Below, piece after piece: positions 42,819 to 52,147 of a stretch of DNA of 64,000 bases. Location of the stretch: positions 1 to 64,000 of the forward strand of contig LVBK01000026.1 in the NCBI GenBank assembly GCA_001604385.1, written 5' to 3'. Every line of letters starts with the position of its first letter. The stretch's first letter is position 1. A program made the position numbers and the translations under genes. The notes beneath the pieces are model-generated. The model worked only from the letters and a program-made list of their open reading frames with translations. It ran no database searches and had not been told where the DNA came from. Origin of the DNA: Spirochaetales bacterium Spiro_09 (GTDB lineage Bacteria; Spirochaetota; Spirochaetia; Treponematales; Treponemataceae).

Positions 42819-42903
42819 ACGTACACTCTAAGTATTTGGCTGCTATCTGTAAAGAGCCGTGTAATCGGTCTTGGTCAGCTCTTCTTGGTAAGGATACAAA
42901 TGG

Positions 42904-44265
42904 ATGATGAAAACCGGTTATAAAATAACTCTGGGTGTTGTGCTGGTCTTGTTCCTGGCCTGTTGCACCGCCGGTGTGTTCTTTTTGATTCTGGCTCCCG
43001 CAACTGCCGACGGAGCGGGTGAATTTCGTTCTACCGCACTCCTTATTTCCGGCGCAATCATTATTTCAACCTGGATACTCGGTCTGTTATCCGTTTTTTT
43101 TATTGCCGCCTCCGTTGCTCAAACAACGAAACGCTTTACACGCATCATGGAAGAGGTCTCTGCGGGGAATCTTCACTCCTATACGCCTTCCGTCGACACC
43201 CCTTCGGACAATCCGCTTCTCCGTCATATGAACGCGTTTCTGGAAAACCTGAAGGATCTGTCAGCCTCGCTCAAAGAGGATGCCTCGCATTCGGTGGATA
43301 CAAGTTCAGCCCTATCCCTGGCGCTTGATAATACCTCCGCCACCTTCGAGGTTGTTGACGGCTTTATTGAAAGCATCCGGAGCGAGGTGAAAATTCTCGA
43401 GGAACAGGTCCACAGCGTCAAGCAAAGCCTCGAACGGGTTACCGGCGGACTGACCCATCTTGACGGGCGAATTACCTCGCAAAAAGAGGTTGTCGAAGGC
43501 TCGGTCTCCTCGGTTCAGGGTATGATCCAGACAATCAATGAACTGGCGTCAATCGCCACGCAGGATGAACGGGTCATCCATGATCTGGTGGTGTCCTCCG
43601 CGGACAGTCAGAGTCTGTTCAGCGACACCCACCAGAAAATTACCCGCATCAGCGACAGTATTTCCCGGATCAACGGCATGGCAACCGTTATTGACAGCAT
43701 TGCCGAGCAGACCAACATGCTTGCCCTGAACGCGGCGATAGAGGCCGCCCATGCAGGCGACGCGGGAAAGGGTTTTGCGGTGGTCGCCGAGGAAATTACC
43801 AAACTTGCCGAGGCAAGCTCGGAAAGTTCGCGGGAAATCTCGGACAGCATTGAGGAAATAGTTGAAAACATTACCGGGATGGCGGATTCGGGCGGTCGTC
43901 TTGACGAGGCGTTTACCCGTATGACCGGCGACATCGGTGCCGTACACTCGACCATCACCAAAATTGCGGGCGGACTTCAGGATTCCACCGGGGATACCAG
44001 GGAAGTTCTTGCAACAATGAATACCCTGGACGAGGTAACCTCCAAGGTAACAAGGGATTCGGCTCTTATGGCCGAGGGTGCGCTTTCCATTGGTCGTTCG
44101 ATGACTGAACTTGATATGATTGCGAGCCGGGTCTTTGATGGAATTACCGCGATGAGCCTGATGCTTGACGGCTTGAAGGATGTCATGAAAGAATTCAAAC
44201 ACTCTGCCGAGGGAATGAAAGCCTCGGGCCTCGCGATACACGAAAAACTTGCACAGTTGAAGTAG
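42904..44265 (+). CDS. Methyl-accepting chemotaxis protein with a minimal external domain
   Basis: Receptor of 453 residues. Two membrane segments (residues 7-31 and 44-69) are separated by only about 12 residues, so there is no sizeable periplasmic sensor domain. The rest is a long cytoplasmic coiled coil with the signalling hairpin [23 protein letters not shown] and [15 protein letters not shown] at 264-300. It probably senses an internal or membrane signal. AAGGA precedes the ATG by nine bases. The gene is followed after 27 bases by malic enzyme, but no shared function is evident. Confidence 0.93.
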   Translation: MMKTGYKITLGVVLVLFLACCTAGVFFLILAPATADGAGEFRSTALLISGAIIISTWILGLLSVFFIAASVAQTTKRFTRIMEEVSAGNLHSYTPSVDTPSDNPLLRHMNAFLENLKDLSASLKEDASHSVDTSSALSLALDNTSATFEVVDGFIESIRSEVKILEEQVHSVKQSLERVTGGLTHLDGRITSQKEVVEGSVSSVQGMIQTINELASIATQDERVIHDLVVSSADSQSLFSDTHQKITRISDSISRINGMATVIDSIAEQTNMLALNAAIEAAHAGDAGKGFAVVAEEITKLAEASSESSREISDSIEEIVENITGMADSGGRLDEAFTRMTGDIGAVHSTITKIAGGLQDSTGDTREVLATMNTLDEVTSKVTRDSALMAEGALSIGRSMTELDMIASRVFDGITAMSLMLDGLKDVMKEFKHSAEGMKASGLAIHEKLAQLK

Positions 44266-44292
44266 TGTGCCCCTTTATGATATTTTCATTTC

Positions 44293-45789
44293 ATGAAAAT
44301 CGATACCTCCCTTAAAAATCTTCAAGATATGTTTCCCGCCGATTTTACCGAAGCGGAAAAGGCTCAGGCAAAAACGGCGTTTCTGAAGAAACTGTCCGTT
44401 CTTGCGCATGATTTCTACGGCGGCAAGATGCAAACCCTGCCGAAATGCGGCCTCTACGGTTTTAACTGGTTTAACGTGTGGTACACGCCCGGCGTTTCGG
44501 CTGTTTCAACCGGCATACGGGACAATAATGACGCTTCGTTCACCCTGTCCAACCGCGGCAATCTGGTTGCGGTTGTCAGCAATTCGACACGGGTGTTGGG
44601 TGATGGAGACTGTACCCCTCCGGGCGGTCTTGGCGTCATGGAAGGCAAGGCCATGTTGATGAAGTATCTGGGCGGTGTTGATTCCATCGCGCTATGCATG
44701 GATTCCCGCGTCCGGGAAGATGAAGCCGCCAAACGCGGTGTAAAGGCCGGCTCCCATGATCCGGAGAAAATCATCGATTTTGTCAGGATGCTCGAACCCT
44801 CCGTGGGTGCGGTCAATCTTGAGGATATTGCCCAGCCGGACTGTTTCCGGGTGCTCGATGAATTGCGCGAGGTATGCGACATTCCGGTCTGGCATGACGA
44901 TGCCCAGGGAACCGCCTGTATTACGCTCGCCGGTCTTCTCAATGCCCTGAAACTGGCCGGGAAAACCCTCGCGGATGCGCGGATTGTCCTCCTCGGCGCG
45001 GGAGCTTCGAACACAACCATCGCGCGGCTTATCCTGGCCGATGGCGGTAATCCGGCGAATATGATTGTATGCGACTCGCGGGGGGCTTTGCATGCCGGAC
45101 GCGCCGATGTCGAGAAGGATACCCGTTATTACCGGAAGTGGGAATTGTGCCAGCAGACAAATCCGTCACGCATCGAGACCATAGAGGAAGCGGTGAAGGG
45201 TGCGGACGTTCTGATCGCCCTTTCGACCCCCGGGCCAGGCACGGTCAAAAAGGAATGGGTGGCATCCATGGCCGATAAGGCAATTGTCTTTGCCTGTGCG
45301 AATCCCGTCCCCGAAATTTGGCCCCATGAAGCCAAGGAAGCGGGAGCCTTTATCGTGGCAACCGGTCGCGGAGACTTTCCCAACCAGGTGAATAACTCGG
45401 TGTGTTTTCCCGGCATACTCAAGGGCGCTCTTTTGGTGCGCAGCCGGAAAATTACCGATTCCATGGCCATTACCTGTGCCCACTCCATCGCGGATTACTC
45501 CGAGAAGAAGGGCATTTCACCCGACAATATCGTGGTAACCATGGATGACAGCGATGTATTCGCGGTCGAGGCGGCGGATGTCGCCATGAAGGCTATAGAA
45601 GAGGGCGTCGCAAGAATTACCCTGAGCTGGCAGGAAGTCCATGACCGGGCGGCCGCAGACATTGTACAGGCACGCGAAGCAAGCCGTCTATTGATGGAAA
45701 AAGGGCTTATTCCCGAACCGTCTTCCGACATGCTTGAATCGGCCCTGTCCTTTGCCGTGCAGAAAATACTCGAAGCACGTCGTTCATGA
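44293..45789 (+). CDS. NAD-dependent malic enzyme
   Basis: Oxidatively decarboxylates malate to pyruvate. Of the 498 residues, typical stretches are YTPGVSAVS, GDCTPPGGLGVMEGKAMLMKYLGG, NLEDIAQPDCFRVLDELR, VWHDDAQGTA and the nucleotide-binding LLGAGASNTTIARLIL. The NAD versus NADP preference is not certain. The start at 44293 lacks a ribosome-binding site. GATATT lies about eight bases upstream. It overlaps the DMT transporter gene by ATGA at 45786-45789. Confidence 0.93.
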   Translation: MKIDTSLKNLQDMFPADFTEAEKAQAKTAFLKKLSVLAHDFYGGKMQTLPKCGLYGFNWFNVWYTPGVSAVSTGIRDNNDASFTLSNRGNLVAVVSNSTRVLGDGDCTPPGGLGVMEGKAMLMKYLGGVDSIALCMDSRVREDEAAKRGVKAGSHDPEKIIDFVRMLEPSVGAVNLEDIAQPDCFRVLDELREVCDIPVWHDDAQGTACITLAGLLNALKLAGKTLADARIVLLGAGASNTTIARLILADGGNPANMIVCDSRGALHAGRADVEKDTRYYRKWELCQQTNPSRIETIEEAVKGADVLIALSTPGPGTVKKEWVASMADKAIVFACANPVPEIWPHEAKEAGAFIVATGRGDFPNQVNNSVCFPGILKGALLVRSRKITDSMAITCAHSIADYSEKKGISPDNIVVTMDDSDVFAVEAADVAMKAIEEGVARITLSWQEVHDRAAADIVQAREASRLLMEKGLIPEPSSDMLESALSFAVQKILEARRS

Positions 45790-46628
45790 TCCGGAAAACA
45801 ACCGGGACGTCCGTGGCGTCCCTGATTCTCTGCGCCTTTTTATGGAGTTCGTCAGGAATTCTCATAAAATTGGTAGACTGGGACCCGTTCGCTATTTCCG
45901 GAGTCAGGAGCATCATCGGTTTTATTACCATGCTGTTCTTTTTACGGCGACCGCACTTTACTTTTTCAGCGGATCAGCTGCTGGCCGCGCTTTTTTACAG
46001 CCTGACCATGATTCTCTTTGTCATTGCGAATAAATTGACCAGCTCGGCCAATGCGGTACTTCTTCAATATACAGAACCGGTGTACATCATTTTGTTTGGC
46101 CGCTTTCTTCTTGCCGACGAACGCAGTACCTGGATTGACTGGTTCGCGGTCATCGGGGTATTCGCGGGTATGGTGCTCTTTTTTCTGGATGAACTGTCCC
46201 TGGACGCGAATACGGGAAATATACTGGCAATACTGTCGGGTGTCTCATTCGCGCTTACTACCATTTTTATGAGACGCCAGAAAAATGGTCGCCCGGCAGA
46301 TTCCTTCATGCTGTCGCATTTACTGACGTTTGCGGTCAGCATTCCGTTTATCGTTCGCGCTGGCCCACCCGACCTCCGGGGCTCGGTGGGCCTGGTTCTC
46401 CTTGGCGTTTTGCAAATAGGCATTCCGTCCTTTTTGTATGGATGGGGTGTTGCCGGAGTCACGGCAGTCAGCACCGCACTGATTACCATGATCGAACCGG
46501 TCATGAACCCGGTATGGGTTGCGCTGTTTGTTCATGAACTTCCGACTCCGCGGGCGATTGCTGGCGGTGTAGTCATACTCTTGAGCGTTGCCGCACGCAC
46601 GGTTCTCAAGATGCGGAAAATATACTAG
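45786..46628 (+). CDS. DMT superfamily transporter (EamA domains)
   Basis: Inner-membrane transporter of 280 residues with about ten hydrophobic segments in two EamA repeats. Family features include LCAFLWSSSGILIKL at the start, KLTSSANAVLLQYTEPVYIILFG and the second-repeat AVSTALITMIEPVMNPVWV. These proteins export amino acids or related metabolites. Coupling to malic enzyme by a four-base overlap hints at metabolite export, but the substrate is unknown. Confidence 0.9.
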   Translation: MIRKTTGTSVASLILCAFLWSSSGILIKLVDWDPFAISGVRSIIGFITMLFFLRRPHFTFSADQLLAALFYSLTMILFVIANKLTSSANAVLLQYTEPVYIILFGRFLLADERSTWIDWFAVIGVFAGMVLFFLDELSLDANTGNILAILSGVSFALTTIFMRRQKNGRPADSFMLSHLLTFAVSIPFIVRAGPPDLRGSVGLVLLGVLQIGIPSFLYGWGVAGVTAVSTALITMIEPVMNPVWVALFVHELPTPRAIAGGVVILLSVAARTVLKMRKIY

Positions 46629-46657
46629 AATCAAGCTTTCGACTGGAGGAACTGTAA

Positions 46658-47107
46658 TTGGCAATCCAAAGAACTTTTGCCATGCTGAAGCCGGGTGTGC
46701 TGCAGCGAAGAATTGTCGGGGACGTGCTTTCCCGCTTTGAACGGAAAGGCCTCAATATTGTAGCCCTCAAGGTTATGACCATTCCGCCGTTGCTCGCCGC
46801 GACTCATTATGCCGAACATAAGGGAAAGTCCTTTTATGACAATCTTATATCCTATATTATTTCCGGACCGGTTATCGCAATGGTGATAGAGGGCGATGAG
46901 GCAATTCAGCTGGTCAGACGCATTTGCGGTCCGACCGCCGTCTGCGAATCCCTTCCCGGAACCATCCGGGGCGATTATTGTTTGCATACCAATTACAACA
47001 TTATTCACTCTTCGGACTCACCGGAAAGTGCTGAACGGGAACTGAAACTTTTTTTCAAACCGGGCGAAATTGTTTCCTGGGAAGACGGAAACGCCACCTG
47101 GTTCTGA
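46658..47107 (+). CDS. ndk: Nucleoside diphosphate kinase
   Basis: Transfers the gamma phosphate among nucleoside triphosphates. The protein has 149 residues starting AIQRTFAMLKPGVLQRR, with the phospho-His in the NYNIIHSSDS active-site motif. Length is normal. It starts at TTG 46658, with GGAGG nine bases upstream. The C-terminal KLFFKPGEIVSWEDGNATWF is typical of the family. Confidence 0.96.
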   Translation: MAIQRTFAMLKPGVLQRRIVGDVLSRFERKGLNIVALKVMTIPPLLAATHYAEHKGKSFYDNLISYIISGPVIAMVIEGDEAIQLVRRICGPTAVCESLPGTIRGDYCLHTNYNIIHSSDSPESAERELKLFFKPGEIVSWEDGNATWF

Positions 47108-47170
47108 GTACGTACCGGCTGTATTTTTGCCGGCATACGGTACATCGGATCAAACGCAAGGAGTAACAAG

Positions 47171-48226
47171 ATGGCACAATCAATCGGCGTTATCGGAGCA
47201 GGAGCATGGGGTACCGCAGTCGCGATGTCTCTTGCCCGCAGCGGGCACGAAGTGGAAATATGGGCGCTGGAAGCGGATGTTGTTGAATCCATAAATACAA
47301 AGCATGAAAATACCCGGTATCTTCCCGGATATGGGACACCGGAAAATCTTGTTGCCTCGTCCGATATCAAAAAGGTTGCGACAGACAAGCAGTTTCTCAT
47401 ACTTGCAAGTCCGTCTCTCTATCTTGCTCGCACCATGGCGGGCCTTCTTGATGTTCCGAATATTAAAAATGGCACAACCTGTATCGGCGTGCTCACCAAG
47501 GGTTTTATTCCCTCCGATAAGGGCCCTCGTCTTATCCTGGAAACCCTGGAAGAGGTTCTGCCCGACTCGTACAAAAAAAATCTGGTGTACATTTCCGGTC
47601 CGAGCCATGCCGAAGAAGTCGCGATGGGAAAAGTAACGGGTCTTATTGCTGCAAGCGAAAATCCCATGAACTCCATCCGGTTCCGTGAAGTGCTCAAGTC
47701 CAGGGGTTTGCTTGTTTTTTCGAGTCTTGACGTTATTGGCGTACAGATATGCGCGGCAGCGAAAAACGTCATCGCCGTTGCGTTTGGCTGTCTTGACGCC
47801 ATCGCGGAAAAATCGGAAGTATTCGGCGACAACACGGAATCCCTTCTCCTCGCTGCGGGGCTCAATGAAATTCAGATTATCGGCAAGGCTCTGGGAGCGA
47901 CACATCCGGAAACGTTTACGTCAATTGCCGGTGTAGGAGACCTCGATGTAACCTGCCGGTCGGAATTCGGCAGAAACAGACGTTTCGGCCATGATATCAT
48001 CCAGCAAAATATACTGGATAACTTTGCAAGTCTTGACGATCTTATCAACCGTATCACGGAAATAGGGTATTTGCCCGAAGGTGCGGTCGCGTGCAAGTTT
48101 GTGCATGAATTGTCAGAACAGCGAGGCTTGAAACTGCCCATTTGCAACGGCTTGTACCGTATTTTGAACAAAGAATTACGGCCCGTCCAGTTTATCGTCC
48201 AGCTGCTTGACGGAATCGAGGTATAA
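47171..48226 (+). CDS. gpsA: Glycerol-3-phosphate dehydrogenase [NAD(P)+]
   Basis: Makes sn-glycerol-3-phosphate for phospholipid synthesis. Of the 351 residues, the nucleotide-binding motif is GAGAWGTA at 9-16, the catalytic segments are AAKNVIAVAFG and AGVGDLDVTCRSEFGRNRRFG, and GPSHAEEV is conserved. AAGGAG is seven bases before the ATG. It lies three bases before ffh, so the two are probably co-transcribed. Confidence 0.96.
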   Translation: MAQSIGVIGAGAWGTAVAMSLARSGHEVEIWALEADVVESINTKHENTRYLPGYGTPENLVASSDIKKVATDKQFLILASPSLYLARTMAGLLDVPNIKNGTTCIGVLTKGFIPSDKGPRLILETLEEVLPDSYKKNLVYISGPSHAEEVAMGKVTGLIAASENPMNSIRFREVLKSRGLLVFSSLDVIGVQICAAAKNVIAVAFGCLDAIAEKSEVFGDNTESLLLAAGLNEIQIIGKALGATHPETFTSIAGVGDLDVTCRSEFGRNRRFGHDIIQQNILDNFASLDDLINRITEIGYLPEGAVACKFVHELSEQRGLKLPICNGLYRILNKELRPVQFIVQLLDGIEV

Positions 48227-48229
48227 GGA

Positions 48230-49579
48230 ATGCTCGAAAAGGTAAGCAATACATTCAGCGATATCATCCGTACCATTGGCGGAAAGTCGCAGATTACAGA
48301 AAAAAATATCGAAGAAACCGTTGAGCGCATTAAAATGGCCCTGCTTGAAGCCGATGTCAACCTTCGGGTTGTCCGGCGCTTTGTCAATGGCACCATTGAA
48401 GAAGCAAAGGGTGAAAAAGTATTGCGCGCTGTCGATCCCGGCCAGCAGTTTATAAAGATTGTTCACGATCGCATGGTGGCCCTGTTGGGGGATGCAAAAC
48501 AGGATTTACACCTGCGGGGTCCCGACACCCAATCGGTCATATTGTTTCTCGGTCTCCAGGGTTCGGGAAAAACAACCTCCGCGGCCAAACTTGCTGCCCG
48601 CCTGGTGAAACAGGGCCGAAAACCCCTGCTCGCGGCCTGTGACCTCGTCCGTCCCGCTGCTGTTGAACAGCTTTCCGTCCTGGGAGACAAAATCGGTGTC
48701 CCGGTATACCGGGAAGAAACAAAAGACGCGCTTCGTGTTGCGAAAAATGCCCTGCAACACGCAAAAAAGAACGGTTTTGATACGCTTATCGTGGATACTG
48801 CCGGACGTCTTCAAATTGACGAACCGATGATGGCCGAAATCGGCAGCCTCAAAAAGACGCTTGATCCTGTTGAAACCATCCTTGTCGCTGACTCGATGAC
48901 CGGACAGAACGCGGTCGAAATTGCAAAATCCTTCGACGAGCAGGTGGGCCTCACCGGCGTTATCCTGACGAAATTCGACTCGGATGCCCGCGGCGGTGCC
49001 GCACTTTCCCTGAAGTCCATTACCGGCAAGCCCATATTGTTTACCGGAACCGGTGAAAAAATCGAGGACCTGGAGCCCTTTTATCCTGAACGCATCGCGA
49101 GTCGTATTTTGGGTATGGGAGATATTGTTTCCCTTGTTGAAAAAGCCCAGGAAACCATTGACCGGGACGAGGCCGAAAAGCTTCAAAAGAAAATGGCAAC
49201 CGAAAGTTTCACTCTCCAGGACATGCTTGATCAGCTGGAACGGGTGAATAAAATGGGTTCAATTCAATCCATGCTCGAAATGATTCCCGGTATGGCCGGC
49301 CAGATTGATGAGTCCGCGCTGGATACGTCAGGTTTGAAGGTTCAGAAGGCAATCATTCAGTCAATGACGAAAAAGGAACGCCTGAACCATTTGATCATCG
49401 GACCCTCTCGCCGCAGGCGCATAGCCAGGGGATCGGGAACTTCGGTCGGAGAGGTAAACAAGCTTTTAAAACAGTTCGAGAAAACTCGTCAGACCATGCG
49501 GAAGTTGTCGAAAAACCGCGGGGCGGCAGCAAAAATGTTCGGTGCGATGGGCGGAATGGGTGGTTTTCCCGGCATGTAA
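48230..49579 (+). CDS. ffh: Signal recognition particle protein Ffh
   Basis: SRP54 homologue of 449 residues that targets nascent membrane proteins. It has an N domain, a GTPase G domain with P-loop GLQGSGKTT (108-116), DTAGRLQ and TKFDSDARGG, and a methionine-rich M domain ending in MFGAMGGMGGFPGM. The only ribosome-binding signal, GAGG, overlaps the end of gpsA, giving translational linkage. The 4.5S RNA gene is not seen in the window. Confidence 0.97.
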   Translation: MLEKVSNTFSDIIRTIGGKSQITEKNIEETVERIKMALLEADVNLRVVRRFVNGTIEEAKGEKVLRAVDPGQQFIKIVHDRMVALLGDAKQDLHLRGPDTQSVILFLGLQGSGKTTSAAKLAARLVKQGRKPLLAACDLVRPAAVEQLSVLGDKIGVPVYREETKDALRVAKNALQHAKKNGFDTLIVDTAGRLQIDEPMMAEIGSLKKTLDPVETILVADSMTGQNAVEIAKSFDEQVGLTGVILTKFDSDARGGAALSLKSITGKPILFTGTGEKIEDLEPFYPERIASRILGMGDIVSLVEKAQETIDRDEAEKLQKKMATESFTLQDMLDQLERVNKMGSIQSMLEMIPGMAGQIDESALDTSGLKVQKAIIQSMTKKERLNHLIIGPSRRRRIARGSGTSVGEVNKLLKQFEKTRQTMRKLSKNRGAAAKMFGAMGGMGGFPGM

Positions 49580-49597
49580 GCGACGCTGAGTTTTCGC

Positions 49598-50713
49598 TCA
49601 GTGCTGTCTGAGTACTTTTGCCATTCCCAGAAGACCGGTGGTATAGAGCTGGCTTTGATTTCTTCCGTTACTCTTCGCCCGGTAGAGCGCCTTGTCCGCG
49701 TCTCCAAGCAACATAAGTGATGTTTGCTTTCCACACCCGCGTACCATACGCGCACCGATGCTGATTGTCAGTGTCAGGTCTGTGCCGGTCGGCGGGTAGG
49801 GTATCCGGATTTCCGAAACTGCGATGCGTATGCGTTCCGCGACCTTCATCAACTTCGATTCGTTACACTCTGCTACCAGCACCGAAAATTCTTCTCCGCC
49901 AAAACGAGCTGCACAGTCCTCTCCCCGGATGCTTTTTTGCAGCACGCCTGCAAGTGCGATGAGCGCTTCGTCTCCCATGACGTGGCCCCAGTTATCGTTG
50001 AAACGCTTGAAATGGTCGACATCCATCAACAGCACACCCGCTGTTGAATTGCGCCTGTACGTATGTGCGATAGCCTCGTCAAGGCGGCGTACAAAAAAGT
50101 CGTGGGTAAAGAGCCCGGTCTTGGGGTCGGTAATGGAACTTTCATAGTGCAGTCCGTTTTGTATACTGACGGAAAGGAAGCGAATCATTCGGTCAACATA
50201 CTTTTCCTCTAGTTCCGAATAGCTGTCTCCAATCAGCTTTTTCCCCATAATGACTATGCCATAGAGTCCTCCAATACCGAACATGGGGAAAATACGTTCG
50301 GGTTGTAAATTGTGAAAGTCTTTGCCGAAGAGATCGGGCCCCAGTTCCTCGGCAATTTCCTCGAATCGGGCATACATGGGGTTCTTGTTGAATCGTTCAC
50401 GGAATATTTCATAATAGAGGGGGTCGATGACATCATCGCTGGGTTTGAGGTTGCGGAAGCAAAATTGCCGGATACCGCGTCCCCGTGGCGGCAGTACAAT
50501 GAAACCCAAAAACTGCGGGATGAAATGGTCAAGCAGCTTGCTGATGATAAAGTCCAGCATGGAATTAACGTCGGTGTATGAAACAAGCATTGCTGCGTCG
50601 GTTATTATTCTTTCCAGTTCCCTGTTTTCCCGGCGCAGTTCACCCAGTTGATCGAGGGCTCCGGATTTTTCCAGGTGATTGAATTGGGCAAGTACATCCT
50701 GTGATATATTCAT
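49598..50713 (-). CDS. Diguanylate cyclase with GAF-like sensor domain
   Basis: Protein of 371 residues. A GAF-like region spans about 36-190, and the C-terminal GGDEF domain (active site GGEEF at 272-276) makes cyclic di-GMP. The inhibitory site RGED (RxxD, 263-266) is present five residues before GGEEF, so feedback inhibition is expected. There are no membrane segments. A TATACT box is nine bases before the ATG on the minus strand, with no ribosome-binding site. Confidence 0.92.
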   Translation of the reverse strand: MNISQDVLAQFNHLEKSGALDQLGELRRENRELERIITDAAMLVSYTDVNSMLDFIISKLLDHFIPQFLGFIVLPPRGRGIRQFCFRNLKPSDDVIDPLYYEIFRERFNKNPMYARFEEIAEELGPDLFGKDFHNLQPERIFPMFGIGGLYGIVIMGKKLIGDSYSELEEKYVDRMIRFLSVSIQNGLHYESSITDPKTGLFTHDFFVRRLDEAIAHTYRRNSTAGVLLMDVDHFKRFNDNWGHVMGDEALIALAGVLQKSIRGEDCAARFGGEEFSVLVAECNESKLMKVAERIRIAVSEIRIPYPPTGTDLTLTISIGARMVRGCGKQTSLMLLGDADKALYRAKSNGRNQSQLYTTGLLGMAKVLRQH

Positions 50714-50766
50714 ACATTTTCAAGTATATATGATTTTTCTCCGAAAGTTGCATTATACTGAAAAAT

Positions 50767-51621
50767 ATGACAGCACAATCTTCGGAAAAAGAGACTCTAT
50801 TTGGTTGTCTGATGCCCCATCCCCCGCTTCTTGTTCCGCAGGTCGGTCATGGCCGGGAACATGAAGCCGAATCTACCGATGCTGCGTGCCGGATGCTTGC
50901 CTCCCGCATCGCACAATGGAAACCGGATACGGTTATTGTCATATCGCCGCACGCGCATCTTTTCAGCGATTATCTGTTTATGTATGACAAGCCTGTCCTT
51001 ACCGGCAGTTTTGCCCGTTTTGATGCGAGTGATGTTTCTTTTTCCTTCGAGCAGGACAGCGACCTTCACGGGAGTATTCGGGAATGTCTTGCCCGCGAGG
51101 GAATACAGTCAGGTTCCACGGAAGGAACGCGCATGGCAAGATACGGCCTTGATGCCGAACTCGATCATGGTGTCCTCATCCCCCTGTATTATCTGTCGCT
51201 CAAACACATACCCTTCAAGCTTATCGCCCTGTCCCAGTCGGCTATGGATACAGCGCGGATTCTCTCTTCCGGGAGGATACTTGCCTCCTGTGCCGCGGAT
51301 ACCGGCAAGCGGGTGTGCATCATTGCAAGCGGTGACTTGTCACACAAGGTAAATACGCATAGTCCCTACGGTCTGTCTCCCGAAGGAGCCCGATTCGACG
51401 AGGCGGTGTGCCGGGTGTTCAGGTCGGGACGGTTTTCTTCTATTTTGGAGATTGACAGCCGTCTGGTCGAAAAGAGTGCTGAATGCGGTTATCGCTCCCT
51501 TGTCATGCTTGCGGGAGCCATGCCGCACGGCCGTTCCGAACTATTGTCCTATGAATCGCCCTTCGGTATCGGTTATTGCGTGGGCGCAGTTGTACAGGGC
51601 TCGGAAGGGGATTTAAAATGA
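50767..51621 (+). CDS. AmmeMemoRadiSam system protein B (MEMO1 family)
   Basis: MEMO1-like protein of 284 residues related to class III extradiol dioxygenases (LigB fold). Conserved His/Asp-containing segments are MPHPPLLVPQVG (His18), VISPHAH, LDHGVLIPLYYL and ASGDLSH. The function is unknown. The family occurs with AMMECR1 and a radical SAM enzyme, as it does here. It overlaps the next gene by ATGA. TATACT is seven bases before the ATG, without a ribosome-binding site. Confidence 0.92.
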   Translation: MTAQSSEKETLFGCLMPHPPLLVPQVGHGREHEAESTDAACRMLASRIAQWKPDTVIVISPHAHLFSDYLFMYDKPVLTGSFARFDASDVSFSFEQDSDLHGSIRECLAREGIQSGSTEGTRMARYGLDAELDHGVLIPLYYLSLKHIPFKLIALSQSAMDTARILSSGRILASCAADTGKRVCIIASGDLSHKVNTHSPYGLSPEGARFDEAVCRVFRSGRFSSILEIDSRLVEKSAECGYRSLVMLAGAMPHGRSELLSYESPFGIGYCVGAVVQGSEGDLK

Positions 51622-52133
51622 AAGAAACACAGTCGATTCCGGTGCAGATAGCCCGTATTACCATTGAATCCTGGGTTCTCTCTCACGCCATGCCCGATGT
51701 TGCACGGCTTCCCCAATTCGGCACGGGGAGGGCAGCCTGCTTTGTCTCCCTTCACCGGAATGCTCAATTGCGGGGGTGTATCGGGACCATTGCTCCAACC
51801 ATGGAGTCGGTCCGCTCAGAAATTATTCGCAATGCCGTTTCTGCCTGCTCGGAGGATCCCCGCTTCGACCCGGTCAGCCCGGAAGAACTTTCTGGTCTCG
51901 ACATAAGTGTGGATATTCTGGAACCGGGCGAACCGGTTTCTTCAGCTGCGGAGCTGGATCCCTCGAGATACGGCGTGATAGTACGAAGCGGGGGCAAACG
52001 TGGCCTTTTACTGCCCGATCTTGAGGGTGTCGACACAGTCGAGGATCAGCTTGCAATAGCTTGCCGCAAGGCGGGAATCGTCAAGGGAGAGCGGTTCGAT
52101 ATCGAACGATTTACCGTGACACGCTATCACTGA
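51618..52133 (+). CDS. AmmeMemoRadiSam system protein A (AMMECR1 family)
   Basis: AMMECR1 domain protein of 171 residues. The hallmark LRGCIGTI is in AQLRGCIGT, and CSEDPRFDPV plus EPVSSAAELDPSRYGVIVR follow the usual pattern. Its biochemical role is not established for the family. Start 51618 overlaps the MEMO stop by four bases, so the two proteins are made together. A radical SAM gene lies 14 bases downstream. Confidence 0.92.
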   Translation: MKETQSIPVQIARITIESWVLSHAMPDVARLPQFGTGRAACFVSLHRNAQLRGCIGTIAPTMESVRSEIIRNAVSACSEDPRFDPVSPEELSGLDISVDILEPGEPVSSAAELDPSRYGVIVRSGGKRGLLLPDLEGVDTVEDQLAIACRKAGIVKGERFDIERFTVTRYH

Positions 52134-52147
52134 TAGAGGATGCCGTA

